From the NCBI GenBank assembly GCA_027422505.1, contig JAPQWV010001093.1:1-64000 (forward strand): DNA of 64,000 nt, written 5' to 3'. Both the position numbers and the translations under genes were made by a program. This document shows, piece by piece, positions 22,897-35,480 of this stretch (position 1 is the first letter of the stretch; each line of letters begins with the position of its first letter). The DNA comes from Craterostigma plantagineum (taxonomy: Eukaryota > Streptophyta > Magnoliopsida > Lamiales > Linderniaceae). The notes under the pieces are model-generated. The model was not told the DNA's origin and did no database searches. It saw only the letters and a list, made by a program, of their open reading frames with translations.

Positions 22897-25800
22897 GAAA
22901 TGGAGTGGAGGTAACCCGAAGAAGCCCTTTAACCCCAAGAATGCCCGACCTAATTTCCAGAACCGACCTGGAGCTCCACAGCAATTTAATCCTAATCAAG
23001 GAAGACCTCCTATGACCATACCCCCATGTCCTAGGTGCACACGGCGACATCTGGGTGTGGCAAGACACTTTTCCAAGGCATGCACGGAGACTGCGTCTGG
23101 AAGTCAAGCACCGGTTCAAACTAGGCCAGAGTTTACACGCTGACTTCCGAAGAGGCGGAGAACAACCTGTCTTAGTGGCAGGTACTCACCTAATCCATTC
23201 AACCCCGACATGCATATTAGTTGATTCAGGAGCCACGCATTCATTTGCATCTACTAACTACGTGCGAGACTCGGGGTTACACCTGACCTAGTTAGCTACG
23301 AATACCATGTTACCATTCCCCGTGGAACCTTTACAAGAACCAACCAAATCTTAAGAGATAGCCCAGTAATAGTGAACGATAGGACCTTACTCGTTGACCT
23401 GATAGTCATTCCAATGAACGATTATGAAGTAATCCTTGGAATGAACTGGCTATCAAAATACGGAGCAGTTATTGACTGCACCCGTAAGCAAGTAACCTTT
23501 ACTCTAAGAGACACTGAACCACTCACATTCACCGGAAGTAGCAAGCGTGGTAAGATTCCCAAGATTTCAGCAATGAAAGCACATCGTTTGATCAAGACAG
23601 AATGCGAAGTGTACCTAATATATGCAATATCATCTGAAGAACGTACACCTCCGAACCTAGAAGAAGTTCCAGTAGTACGAGATTTTCCTGATGTGTTTCT
23701 TGAAGACTTACCCGGACTTCCGCCGGATCGTGAAATTCAATTCACGATTGATCTAGTGCCAGGAGCTACACCGATTTCTAAGGCACCGTACCGACTCGCT
23801 CCAGCTGAGATGAAGGAATTAAGGGAGCAATTGGATGAACTGTTGCAAAAAGGGTTCATTCAGCCGAGCTTCTCACCATGGGGAGCACCGGTTTTGTTTG
23901 TTAAGAAGAAAGATGGATCGATGTGGCTCTGCATTGATTATAGGGAGCTGAACAAGATTACGATCAAGAACAAATACCCCCTCCCTCGAATTGACGACTT
24001 ATTCGACCAACTACAAGGTGCAACCGTCTTTTCGAAGATAGATTCTAGATCAGGCTATCACCAGTTGAATATTAGAGAAGAGGATGTCCCGAAGACAGCT
24101 TTCAGTACCCGCTACGGACACTACGAGTTCCTAGTCATGCCTTTCGGGCTCACTAATGCACCAGCAGCATTCATGGACCTGACGAACAGGGTATTCAAGC
24201 CATTCCTAGATAAATGTGTTATCGTAATCATCGATGACATTCTCATCTACTCAAAAACCAAGGATGAGCATGAACATCACTTGAAGATCGTACTGGGAAT
24301 ATTACGAGAAAAGCAGCTATATGCGAAATTCAAGAAATGCGAGTTCTGGCTCAGTCAAGTCGCATTTCTTGGACACGTTATTTCAGGAGCTGGAATTTCT
24401 GTCGACCCCAGCAAGATCGAGGCTATTAATAACTGGCCTCAACCAACGAATGTCACAGAAAGACGAAGTTTCCTCGGACTAGCTGGGTATTATCGGAAGT
24501 TCATCAAGGATTTCTCTACAATTGTATCAACTCTGACGAAGCTAAGAAGAAGAATACTCCCTTTCAATGGGATGACACTTGCGAGCAAAGCTTTCAAGAA
24601 CTTAAGCGACGACCACTACGACCCTAGTACTAACTATTCCTACAGGCACTGGAGGGTTTTCTGTTTATAGTGATGCGTCTAAGAATGGCCTGGATGTGTT
24701 CTAATGCAGAATGGAAATGTCGTAGCATATATGCCTTGCGACAACTCAAGGATTAGGAGAAGAATTCCCGACTCACGACCTAGAGCTTGCAGCTGTAGTC
24801 TTTGCTCTCAAGATCTGGAGGCACTACCTAAACGGCGAGCGATGCGAGATATTCACTGATCCCAAGAGTCTCAAATATTTCTTCACTCAGAAGGAGTTAA
24901 ATATGAGACAACGACAATGGGTCGAGTTAGTCAAAGATTATGACTGCGTGATTAGCTACCATCCGGGGAAAGCAAATGTAGTCGATGATGCGTTGAGCCG
25001 TAAGACCGTAAACACGGAGTTACAGAGGCTCGAAGTAGAAGTGATACCAATGGGCGAAATCAAAACAAGATTAGCGGCACTAACACTTCAACCCACACTG
25101 ATGGAGCAGATTACGAAGGCCCAGGAGAACGACGAGTTATATCTGAAAATCAAAGTAGCACCAATAGAACAAAGATCAGCAGCACCATACGAGACGACGG
25201 AAGCCTATACTAAAGAAGACGTCTATATGTTCCTAACAATGCTGAACTTCGAAAGATTATCATGACGGAAGCCCATACCACCGTTTATTCCATCCACCCA
25301 GGAGCAACGAAGATGTACAGAGATCTACGAACCAACTATTGGTGGCCAGGGATGAAAAGAGAAATCGCAACCTTCGTAAGCCAATGCCTGACATGTCAGC
25401 AAATTAAGGCAGAACATCAACGACCGGCAGGAACCTTGCAATCCCTGCCAGTGCCCGAATGGAAGTGGGATCACATTACGATGGACTTCGTTGTTGGCTT
25501 GCCTAAGACTGTGAAAGACCACGATGCTATATGGGTCATCGTTGATCGACTGACCAAGTCCGCTCACTTTCTGCCTATCAGTTCAACATTCTCAGTGGAA
25601 TAATACGCAGAACTATATATTCAAGAAATAGTACGACTTCACGGTGTTCCAAACTCGATCATTCCGATCGTGATTCAAGATTTCTTTCCAAATTCTGGAT
25701 GAGTTTGCAGAAGGCCATGGGAACTAAGTTATCATTCAGTACTGCCTACCATCCTCAGACAGACGGGCAGTCTAAACGAACAATCCAGACGTTAGAAGAC

Positions 25801-26519
25801 ATGCTAAGAGCTTGTGTGCTCGACTTTAAAGGAATTGGAGCCGATACCTTCCTCTGATAGAATTTTCAGATAACAACAACTTCCATGCAACGATCGGAAT
25901 GGCTCCATATGAAGCTCTATACGGACGCAAATGTAGATCTCCAATACATTGGGATGAAGTTGGAGAACGAGCGATACTAGGGCCCGATCTAGTGCAAGAA
26001 ATGACAGAAGCTATTGCTCAAATACGAGGACCGATAAAAACGGCCCATAGTAGACAGAAAAGCTACACAGACCAAAAGCGTAGACCACTGGAGTTCCAAG
26101 CAGATGACTTCGTATTTTTGAAGGTGTCCCCGATGAAAGGCGTGAAGCGGTTTGGGAAGAAATGCAAGTTGAGCCCACGATATATAGGACCATTTCGAGT
26201 CCTCAGAAAAGTGGGTGAAGTAGCATACAACCTCGAACTACCCGCTTCATTAGCTCAAGTACATGATGTCTTTCATGTATCGACGGTACGAAAATACGTC
26301 GCAGACCCAAGCCATAACACTGAGAATCTTCATCAAAGCCAGATTTAAGTTACGATGAAAAGCCAGTGGAGATTCTAATGTTTGACGTGAAAAGATTACG
26401 GAATAAGGAGATTCCGATAGTCAAGGTGTTATGCCAAAATCAATCCACGGAAGAAGCTATGTGGGAACGGGAAGATGATATAAGAAGCCGCTACCCTGAG
26501 TTATTTCTCCCCACCTGAT
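22897..26519 (+). pseudogene. Element D gag C-terminus, PR and pol, broken
   Basis: After LINE E1 the nucleocapsid resumes ([19 protein letters not shown]). The second zinc knuckle is partly deleted: only a CPRCTRRH-like start and HFSKAC remain. Protease [13 protein letters not shown] lies at about 23,215-23,255. Frame 23,372-24,670 has the RT core. Its catalytic box reads I-I-D-D (24,227-24,238), with Ile where C has Phe, which is unusual. RNase H (24,660-25,010) and integrase (25,262-26,348) follow with a stop at about 25,602 and frameshifts near 24,545 and 25,660. The chromodomain-like tail STEEAMWEREDD ends at 26,519. It is non-functional. Confidence 0.87.
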
Positions 26520-26540
26520 TTCGGGGGCGAAATCCCATTT

Positions 26541-26554
26541 AAGGGGGGGGGTGA
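26541..26554 (+). other. Polypurine tract of element D
   Basis: AAGGGGGGGGGTGA directly before the 3' LTR start at 26,555. Confidence 0.88.
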
Positions 26555-29282
26555 TGTAATACCCGAGTCCTGTAAGTAAGCCGGCCAATAAATATGCATA
26601 CATATTATATGACTTACGTGACTGCATGAGACATGGTTTGTTACTTGTATATGCCTAAATGATTTCATGCTATATGCTAACATGACATGTATGAACTGGA
26701 AAGTAGACTTTTAATTTAGGTTAGTTATTAATTTTAGGGTTTCTAATTTAGTTTAGTTTATTAAGTATTGATGCCACGTTTTGGAGAGCACAAATTGATA
26801 AGAGTAATTTCAAAACACATCTCGAAATCCTTAAAGCTTGAAATGTTAAATATCGAAATTGATGAAGTTTGAAAACCTTAGGTCTCGAAAGTGAAGATCT
26901 AGAAATAAATAAAAAGTTGAATGAAGTCGAAACATTAGCATTATTAAGCAACTCGAAATCTTTCGAGCTCGAGATCTCTAAATCTCGAAACCTTTGAAGA
27001 CTCGAGGTTGATAAGGCTCGACGTCCTTGAGGATTTCGGAAGTAAAGATAAGCCTCAATACTTAGCTAGAAGGAAAGGTGAATAGTTGAGATAAGAACTA
27101 ACAAAAATGTCGATGTCACTTGTTTAGTTGAGCACGTTAAGTTGGAGATAAGAAACGAATACTTCACTTCATTGATACAAACCCTCAAGAAACTAACAGA
27201 AACACTAATAGAAGGAAAGGAAGAAGTCGAACAGAGGTGTATTACCAAGCTTGGAGTAGGTATAATTTCTTACTTTAATTCCACGTTTTACTCTTATATC
27301 AACAGTTCTAGAAATTATTAAGCTTGAAAGATTATGTAATTAGGGCTCACATAAGTCGGGTTCTTGAAGGTTTAAGACTTCTACGAGATTTATACTGTTC
27401 TTGAAGATGTGATTTTGATCGAAGTTTAGATGTCGAGCAATAGGATTTCCTGTTGGTAGATTTCGAAATTTGATTAATTACAAGAGAATGATTTCGAGGT
27501 CTTCATGAAGGAATTCGAAACCAAAGAACTCGAGACATAGTGTCGAAATAAAACTCGAAATCTACTTTTAATATTTATTTTGAAGTTCTGTATGGAATAT
27601 CAAAATCCTTATATATAATCTCGAAGAAGCATATCGAAATCATAACAAATATCGAGATCTATGTGGTATCGAAATCTATGCATGTCATATGTCGAGATCT
27701 ATTCATGCAATGAACATCGAGATCTTTAGTGTAATGTCGAGATCTTTGTGTACTATTTAAAATGTCGAACTCTGTATATACATCTCGAAATCTTATCATC
27801 TCTAAATCTAGGTGTATTGATTTATAATGTCAACATAGATATTGAGATCTATCTCATGAAACATGTCGAGATTAATCATTATATGGACTTTGAAATTCTA
27901 CCACTCAAGCTCGAGATCCATTTGACATTTCATGTCGAGATTTATCCTGAGCCATGTCGAGCTCTTTGAGCATAGTGTAGATATCGAATCTTGTATATAA
28001 TATCAAAATTTAGTTTACCATACACCTCGAGATCCACCTAATAAATATATCGAGATTTAGGTCAAAGCTAATATCAAGATCCACTTCAAAATTGTTTCGA
28101 AACTTATAGGAGTCGAGATTTTGAGAAATTATAACTGGACTAACAAATCCTAATTTTATATGTTTCTATACTTAGGGTTTGAAGATTTGCGACTTACCGT
28201 ACGATAAGATTAAATAAGCTAAGGATACCAGGTAAGTGGAAGTCCCAACTACAACACATAATTGTATGTGCATGAAATTATGTGTTATGTGTTTCTATGA
28301 TATTATGTGACTTCCTACTTGAATTATTTGTGTTACATGACACGTATGAATTATTTGCAATATATGATGGCATGACACGCATATTCATGACATGAGCATA
28401 TGCATGCACGTTTAGAACGATGCATAATATGTGATAGCCTGAGAGCGATAAAGATTGGCCGATATGGGCGTCTGATGTCGACTCACAGTTGAGTCACGGC
28501 TCTTCTATGCTACCATGGTGATGTCGTATGGCGCTACCGTCAAGACATGACATGTATAAGGCAAGACATGATTTTAGGGCTAATGACCTCATGGCGGATC
28601 GTGAAACCTAGAGGGTGCGAGCCGAGGGAGTAAGCGACACCGAGGATGTCTCTGGTGTTGACCACCTCAGATTAGGCTACCAGTGTGAAGCGTCCGCGTG
28701 GCGTATGAAACCACCTTGGGACAGAAAAGGCGCCCTAGGGTTAATCTCCCTTGAGTGGGTATTGCCACTTATACTTATTTATCCCTAGTGGATTCGAGCT
28801 CCATGATGGTGCATAGCAAAATAGCCGAGGCCCCTACATGACAAGACAAGGCAACGAAAAATATGAGGTCCAGGGAGCATTGGCGCGGATGTCTTTGCGA
28901 ATTTAGGACACGTTCATGGCATGCATGACTTTTGCTTACTGAGCTTTATAAGCTCATTCCACGTATTTATGTGTTGTAGGTTCACGAGATCACGATACGT
29001 GATCTTTACGAAGGCGAGACCAAATTTTGGAGCTCCCGGAGGACTTTTGAGGTGGTAGTGTACATGGATGCGACCTGAGTGGCGGGCCGTTAGATTATTT
29101 TGAACACGCATGCGCGCTCACCTTGTATTTATGTCTTAGGAATATTTTGTATTGTACAGAAGGGTTTCCTTTATATAAAAGAAAAAAATTTGTACGCATT
29201 TTCGTATATAGATTTCATATATATCACATGCAATCACACAAATTAGTAAGAAGAATGGGTGGCGGAAGTCAGGGGCGCCACA
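26555..29282 (+). repeat. Element D 3' LTR (2,728 bp)
   Basis: A direct repeat of 16,007-18,769, with TATATAAAA at 29,172-29,180 and the two-dyad block at 28,457-28,495. One stem base of dyad 1 is changed here (GGCC instead of CGCC). It is followed by the AATAT target duplication. Confidence 0.93.
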
Positions 29283-29287
29283 AATAT

Positions 29288-32200
29288 CCAACCATATAAT
29301 CACAACACCATAATCTCACTTAAGTAACTAACGAAAATTCAAGTGAGGGAACAACGAGAAGGAGCCGTGAGGAGTTCAATCCAAAGAACACTTCAAGTAG
29401 CTCGAGATTGGAGTTGTAAGTGAAATTACTACCTCAAGTTATTGTGAATTTCCTTACTTAGATTATTTGGCTAAATTACGTTGGGGATTAAGGAAAAATG
29501 TTAGAATTCGGGTGTACCATAGACGGTAAAAACCCTAGTATTGGGTGTAGAAGCATAATCGAGGGTTTCCTTGGGATATTGCTAGATTTTAGTTAGCCAG
29601 CATGTCTTAGAATTTACAACCTTAACATGAGTTGATCTTAACCTAGTATTAGACGATTTGGGTAGGAGAAAGCCTCAAAACTTAGGAAATTCTGGGCAGA
29701 TTGAGTTGTAAATGTGGTTTCGGTAGGTGATTGAAGGCTCGATCGAATCGGGGAAAATTAGATAGCTTCGGACGAATTAAGTTGAGAGACAAATCGTGCG
29801 ATTTAAAATAAATCACACATAGTATAAGTCCCGGCGATTTCAATTTAGAGACATTGCAAATCGGGCGATTAAAAGAAATAAGAAATAGCATGAAAACTAA
29901 GTAAGTGAGTTAGTAAAATCGCAAAATGAGAACCCTAGAAATCGGGCGAAATATCGCATGTGAGGAATCGATCGAAATGGATGTGAGAGGCACTTAATTC
30001 ATGCAAATTAAGGACTAGAAGAACTCGGCGATTTGAGGTGCTCCAAACCATGAAATCGAGTGATTTCAAGCTGAATAAATTGTGCGATTTCAAGACCGGC
30101 GAAACCAAGTAATGCATTTTATGAATCGGGCAACGATGGAAATAGCGGCGAAAATGAGTTTTCAGGATTAAAGAATCGATCGAAACTAAATAATGAACAT
30201 GGTGAATCGGGCGATTGGTCAAGGAAATAAATGAACTCGGCGAATGGGGACAGGAATCGATCGAAAGTATATAACAAGTAAGGAAATCGAGCGACGAAAA
30301 GATACCATAGGAATAGATTGATTTGCTGAGGAAGTACACAGCGAAACTAAGTCTTGAGGAATCGATCGAACGTTGCTTACAAGCATGGTGAATCGGGCGA
30401 ATCATACTTAACAATTAACGACTTTCGCCGATACAAATTTCACAACTTAATTCATGTAAAAATCGGCCGAGAAACCCCACCCAAGCTCATGCAATCAATC
30501 GAAAGTGACTTCTCCCCATGCATGGTTTCGAGCGAAACCTAGATGACGTCAGCGTGGCGAAACTCACTCATCAACATACATGGCCTCGAGTAGGGGTGAG
30601 CGCGGTGCCGTTTGTGCAGTCTTTATCAAAAATTTAACCCGACTCAATGATTTGCGGTTTTTTAAAATATACCCCAAACCCGATCATAAAAATCTTAACC
30701 CGGTAGATTGCGGTTTGCTTATGTACGGTTGGGTTGGGGCGGTTTTCGCAGTGTTAATATTTATTTTTATCATAACGAAAATTAAGGTAATATTCCAAAT
30801 TATAGATAGAGCAAAAAGGTATATCATTAACTTATTTACAAATATAAAAGTTTATATACAGGAATGTTATTATCATACTAATAAATAATAGTAACAGATA
30901 ATAAAAGTCCGATAAGAAGCTTGATTAGAAGTTCGTATTCCTTGTTCACGGTCGGCTTTTGGTAAAGCAACTAAAGCAGGTGCCTCATTTTGATTTAAAA
31001 ATTTCCCTTACATAAATTTTTGATTTTAAAATTTTAACTTGCCTACTATAAACATCAAGTGTTGTAGTTCTTGATTTCACCGAATAAAGAATGAGGGTTG
31101 CATTGGACAGGCACGTAATTTTTCACTACATAATATTTACTTTCTTTTAAAAATCATCATTTAGAACTTAGCCTTGTCATTGTATCCAATTCCATTTTCG
31201 AAGAAGAAAATTATTTATTTCAAAATTTTAACTAGCCTTCTATAAACTTCAAGTGTATAGTTTTTGATTCCAATTCCGAATAAAGGAGGAGAGTTGCATT
31301 GGATAAACATAAAAAAAATTTACTACATAATATGAGTCGATGTTCTTGTATTGTAGTAATTAATATTTTTGCCATCGCTACTATTAGGAGTTATATCTAT
31401 TATTTATGAAATATTGAATAAAATATAGTAAAATTCTAGTATATTTTTAAATGCGGTTGGGTGCGATTTTATGCGGCTTTAAAAATAAAAACAAAACCCG
31501 ATTGCAAAATATGCGGTTTTACTTTTTAAAACCCAAACCAACCCATCAAACCGTTAACCCGACACTTGCGGTCTGGGTTGGGTTGGGTCGATTGGGTGGG
31601 GCGGTCCGACGGGTTAAATGCTCACCCCTAGCCTCGAGTGAAACCAAGGTGACGGGATGATGATGTCATCACACGGCGAAACACACCCACTAACATACAC
31701 AATCGGACGGAACCAAGCCATGGTACCCATCGATCGAAAGTAGGTTTCGATGCACACCAATCGGGCGAATGCAACACCCACAAATTCTAACTTTCGCCGA
31801 GCTTTTCATGTTAGGAATTGTGATGCTTTAACTTAGAATTTATTTAAGGGTCGAAATTAAACTAACAGTCTTGGATAGAAATCAAATGACTTAAGAAATT
31901 TAATGGGACACATCGAATGGCTTGGAGTCTAGAGAATCAATATAAGTCTAAATAACTAGTATGATGAAAATCAATTATTTCGACAAAGTTAGCTAAGGAA
32001 GGCAAAGTGCTAATTTTCTAACCTTTTTATTTAAAGGGTCGTACGATAGGGACGTTAGGAGGAAGTACGCTAATTAAAGCTTGGACGACAAGTAAGTAGA
32101 AATTCGACTACGACACGTAACTTACCTGCGCATGATTTTGTGATGTGTGTTATGTGACTCTATGTGAACCTTGTACGATGTGATACGCATTTTGCATGAA

Positions 32201-32833
32201 GACATGATATGCATATTTATATGAACATGACATGAGCATTTGCACACATAAGTAGTACGAAAGACATAGGTACGAGCGTGCATAAGATCGCCTGTGTGCG
32301 ATGGATATTCGCCGATATTGGCGTCTGTTGTCGACTCTATGAAGAGTCACGGCTTTTCTATGCGGCCGTGGCGATACGATGCCAATTTGCCTGTTATAGG
32401 CAGGGGAAATACCCCGAATGCGGGAGATGCAACCTGGAGGATGCGACCCGAGGCATGCACTACACAGAGGGAACCTCTGGGGTTAGTGACCTCGGTGTTG
32501 GCTACCAGTGAGAAGGATCACGGTACGTGATCTCATCATGGTGCAAGGCCTATCTTTTGGAGCTGCTGCTTTCGAGGTGGAAGTGTGTGTATGGATGACG
32601 ACCTGTGAAGGCCGGGCGCATAGGAGTTTTGTTGTGCATGTACACACATTTCTTGTAAATAGGACATGATGGATTGCAGAAAGACTTAAGAAAATTCTTT
32701 TGATATGTATGTATGACTTCCATTGTATAAATGGAAAAATTTTATGCGCATTTCCACGTATCTTCCCAAATAAATACACGATAAACACTTAGGACTAGTA
32801 GAAAGTTCAAATCGGGGTTAGCGGGTCCTGACA
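29288..32833 (+). repeat. Element C 3' LTR, right segment (with hAT insertion)
   Basis: This is the continuation of the C 3' LTR after D and its second AATAT copy. Positions 30,436-32,833 match 9,302-10,954. About 29,690-30,430 is packed with ATCGGGCGA / AATCGATCGAAA words. The hAT-type element occupies 30,591-31,630. About 290 bp present in the 5' LTR are missing at about 32,514. It ends GGGTCCTGACA. No gene lies here; the minus-strand open frame at 29,935-30,414 is made of the repeated words. Confidence 0.88.
30591..31630. mobile_element. Non-autonomous hAT-type DNA transposon (1,040 bp)
   Basis: The termini are perfect 11-bp inverted repeats: TAGGGGTGAGC at the left and GCTCACCCCTA at the right. 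It is flanked by a perfect 8-bp duplication GCCTCGAG (30,583-30,590 and 31,631-31,638), the size and terminus type of the hAT superfamily. The empty site exists in the other LTR of C as GCATCGAG at 9,447-9,454. Subterminal regions are rich in GCGGTTT / AACCGC-type words. No transposase frame is visible. Internally two about 113-bp segments (31,025-31,137 and 31,220-31,333) are imperfect copies of one another. Confidence 0.93.
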
Positions 32834-33088
32834 GGTACCCATTTAAAAATGGGCCCATCTTTGATCGCAGGTGGAGAATCTAACTTATTTGTTGTTAGCT
32901 TGCATTTTTTGTCAGATTGTTGGAGAACTGACTTAAGAACCCTGACACGACAGTTGCTTATGGGATGCAGCTGCGATTTTGGAATCCAGATTTGTCTTTG
33001 ACTTAATTTCTTATTCTGCTTGATTTTGGATGTGTATTTCTGTCTCTCAGTTTTGAGAGTATGATTGTTGAGCTTGGGATGTACACTT

Positions 33089-35480
33089 TTAGGAGGAGAC
33101 TATGCAACGTGGAAGCATGTTTGCTGAATAGATCGTTATGAGGATGTGGAAGTAATCATTGTTTACAAAACGATATTTAGATTTTCGAGCATAGAATAAC
33201 GAAATACGATCTGCGACATTACAAGAAGTCACTTTTGGAAATGTAAAGGAATCATGAGAAGTAAGGTTTGAGGCTTGTTTCTTCTTCTTATCAGGGACTG
33301 TTGCCTTCTTTGCTGAGCCAGATTGAACCTTCTTCGTTACATTAGAACTCACGCCTTTGTCTGTTGGTACATGCAATACAAAGTTAGTGAGAGATAAAGG
33401 AGTTTCCCTTGTAGTTTGCTTGGATTTACATGTAGAGAGTTCGGGAACAGGACAGGAGGTGGATGGTCTGTAAGCGTTGAAAGTTTTCAAGAGTGTAAAT
33501 TTTTCAAGAGCTGCATGGGCTTTCTTTTCTAATTCCAGAGAGGCTGTTAGGTCGACTATTTTGTGAATAAATTCTAGAATGTAGATAGATGAATATATGG
33601 GTTTAGCCTGTTTATCAGTGCTTTCCTGAATTTCAGGGCCAAATGGTGACATGTAATCATCAGAGAGCATTGTCTTTTTAGTTTTGTAGCTATTATTAAA
33701 TTCTGTATAATTACACGAGATTTGGGCCCAATCTATGTTCCTCCATTTCTGTTCGTTAGATTCTATCGCCTCTGCCGATCCTACGAAGGGCATTAGGTTT
33801 TCAACGCTCAACCCAAAGCGTTTAATGTTGTACAGAGGAAGCACTTCATCTTTCTTTGGGTTAGTCGCGAGTTAAAGCCCAATCCTTCGCGGGGATTATA
33901 GAAGTCCACATCTCTAGGTTGGTTGAGAAAGATGGTTTGATTAGTTTGACCTCTTTTGGTGAGAATATCCTCCAAATCTTTGACTTTGTTGTATACGCGA
34001 ACGCGTTCGTTAGTGATTAGTTCATATTGAGACAACACATTTACTCGTTCTTCTTTGCTGTCATTAAGTTCCTACAATTATCACTAATTTGTTTTTCCTT
34101 ATTTTCTACAAGTTCTCCTAAAGTCTTCAGTTTAGTTTCCGACAAGATTAAAAGATTCTTGAAGAATACCTATCTCTTCCTGTTGTTTGCTTAGTAAAGC
34201 ATAATTTTTTGTCAAAGTTGCTTTGGAGTTCTGAGTAACCCCTACGATGCGTGGAGAGTGCGGTTGTCCTACATTCAAGTTTAATAATATCATTTAGAGA
34301 TGGGGCGTATACCTCCAGGTCGGGTGAGCCGATGCCTGTTTCCTCCTCATCGGGGTCATATTCAACGCTCTTCACCATGAAGGCCATCTCATCCTCCTCT
34401 TCGTCTGACGTGTTCTCTAGTCATTCCTCTTCCTCAGCAACAAGGACAATTCCCGCCTCTTTGCATTGGGAAAGCTGAAATATCTTCTTGTATTCGTTGT
34501 TTTTCTTCTTTGGTCTGGAGCATTCAGAGGCAAAGTGACCCGATTTCCCAGTTGAAGCACTTCTTTGAAGTTTCTGTTTTCTTTGTTTCAGGTTCTTCGG
34601 GAGCAACGAACTTTTGTTTCCCGTCGGAGGTTCGTTGTTTGTTGAAGGAAGATGATGATTTCTTGGCGCTCATCTTATTGACTATCTCTGAGATCATGGC
34701 TAGATTCTTTCTGATTGATCCAAGTTTGTCCTAAGATTCTTGGTCAGATTCAGTGTTGTCTGATATGTCAGATTGTATGACCTGTTTTCCTTTGGATCTT
34801 TCCGAGCTTCTGTGACTTGACATAGTCACGAGTGCAATGGGTTCCATGTCGACATTTGTCTTCCCATCGTTCTTGATCTCTTTGGCATACTGGAGTATGT
34901 AGGGAATGACTGTTCATAGCATCTAGATCTTTGTTCTGTTGCTTAATCGCAACTGTAATACGTCCCTCACTCAGGTTGAAGTGTGGAAAGGAATTTGATG
35001 TTGTGCTCAAGGTTTGACGTTGGATCTTGATCTTCCCCATCTCATTGATGATAGTCAGGAAACGAAGATAACTTTCTCGAAGTTCTTCCCCCTCATTAGC
35101 TTTGAAGAAATCATAGGCAGTGAGAATGCTAGATTTCTTAGATAGGTTGCTAACTTCTGTCGCAACCATGATTTTGCATACTCCATCCCAGATTTCCTTT
35201 GCAGTGACCATTGCGTCTACTTGCTTGTAGACATTATTCGGTAGAGCCCTGAAGTACGTAGTGTTGAGCAAGCTTGTCCACTCTGGATCGTAATTGTAAT
35301 GATTGGGATATTTAGGAGTTCTTCTCTCTGGAATGGGAGGAACTGCAGCGGGTTGGGTGGGAATGATGGTCCAAATTGAGCGGGGCCCTCAAAAATGGAG
35401 GAAAGCAAGTCATTGGCGAGGTCTACATCCTTTATTTCTATGAAGTTGATGAAGTGTTGCTTCCAAATGCCGCTCCCCAT
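33089..35480 (-). pseudogene. Element F gag relic (copia type)
   Basis: The relic starts MGSGIWKQHFINFIEI at 35,480. Frame 35,271-34,768 contains LPNNVYKQVDAMVTAKEIWDGV and LRESYLRFLTIINEM, the pattern of copia-type gag domains (UBN2-like). A CCHC knuckle near 34,520-34,560 is damaged: the second Cys reads Trp and a frameshift splits GKSGHFASEC from CFN. Downstream fragments include QTNQTIFLNQPRDVDFYNPREGLGFNS (about 33,860-33,940), a stretch I associate with the spacer region of large plant copia polyproteins, and frame 33,844-33,089. Stops and frameshifts are frequent. Clade assignment is not certain. Confidence 0.7.

Larger units (their letters stand above)
16007..29282 (+). mobile_element. 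Element D: Tekay/Del-type Ty3/gypsy chromovirus, inserted in element C 3' LTR
   Basis: LTRs at 16,007-18,769 and 26,555-29,282 both start TGTAATACCCGAG and end GGCGCCACA. A Met-tRNA PBS follows the first, and a G-rich PPT precedes the second. The AATAT duplication proves an intact insertion into the C LTR. The internal region is 7.8 kb because LINE E1 (about 3.2 kb) sits in gag; without it the internal region is about 4.6 kb, similar to C (4.7 kb). The LTR pair differs by substitutions and several indels, so D is not as recent as H. Confidence 0.93.
9302..32833 (+). mobile_element. Element C: Tekay/Del-type Ty3/gypsy chromovirus carrying nested insertions
   Basis: The element reads 5' LTR (3' part 9,302-10,954), PBS, gag, PR, RT, RNase H, IN, a chromodomain-like C-terminus, PPT and a 3' LTR starting at 15,624. 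The 3' LTR is interrupted by element D after 16,006 and by a hAT-type element at 30,591-31,630, and ends with GGGTCCTGACA at 32,833. LTR length without insertions is about 2.9 kb. Its right flank lies inside the copia element F, and 32,834-32,838 (GGTAC) would be the target duplication, whose partner is outside the window. C is older than D and the hAT element. Confidence 0.88.

Noticed and set aside
29935..30414. 159-codon minus-strand open frame
   Set aside because: It lies in the ATCGGGCGA lattice of the C LTR; the protein is low-complexity repetition of the words.
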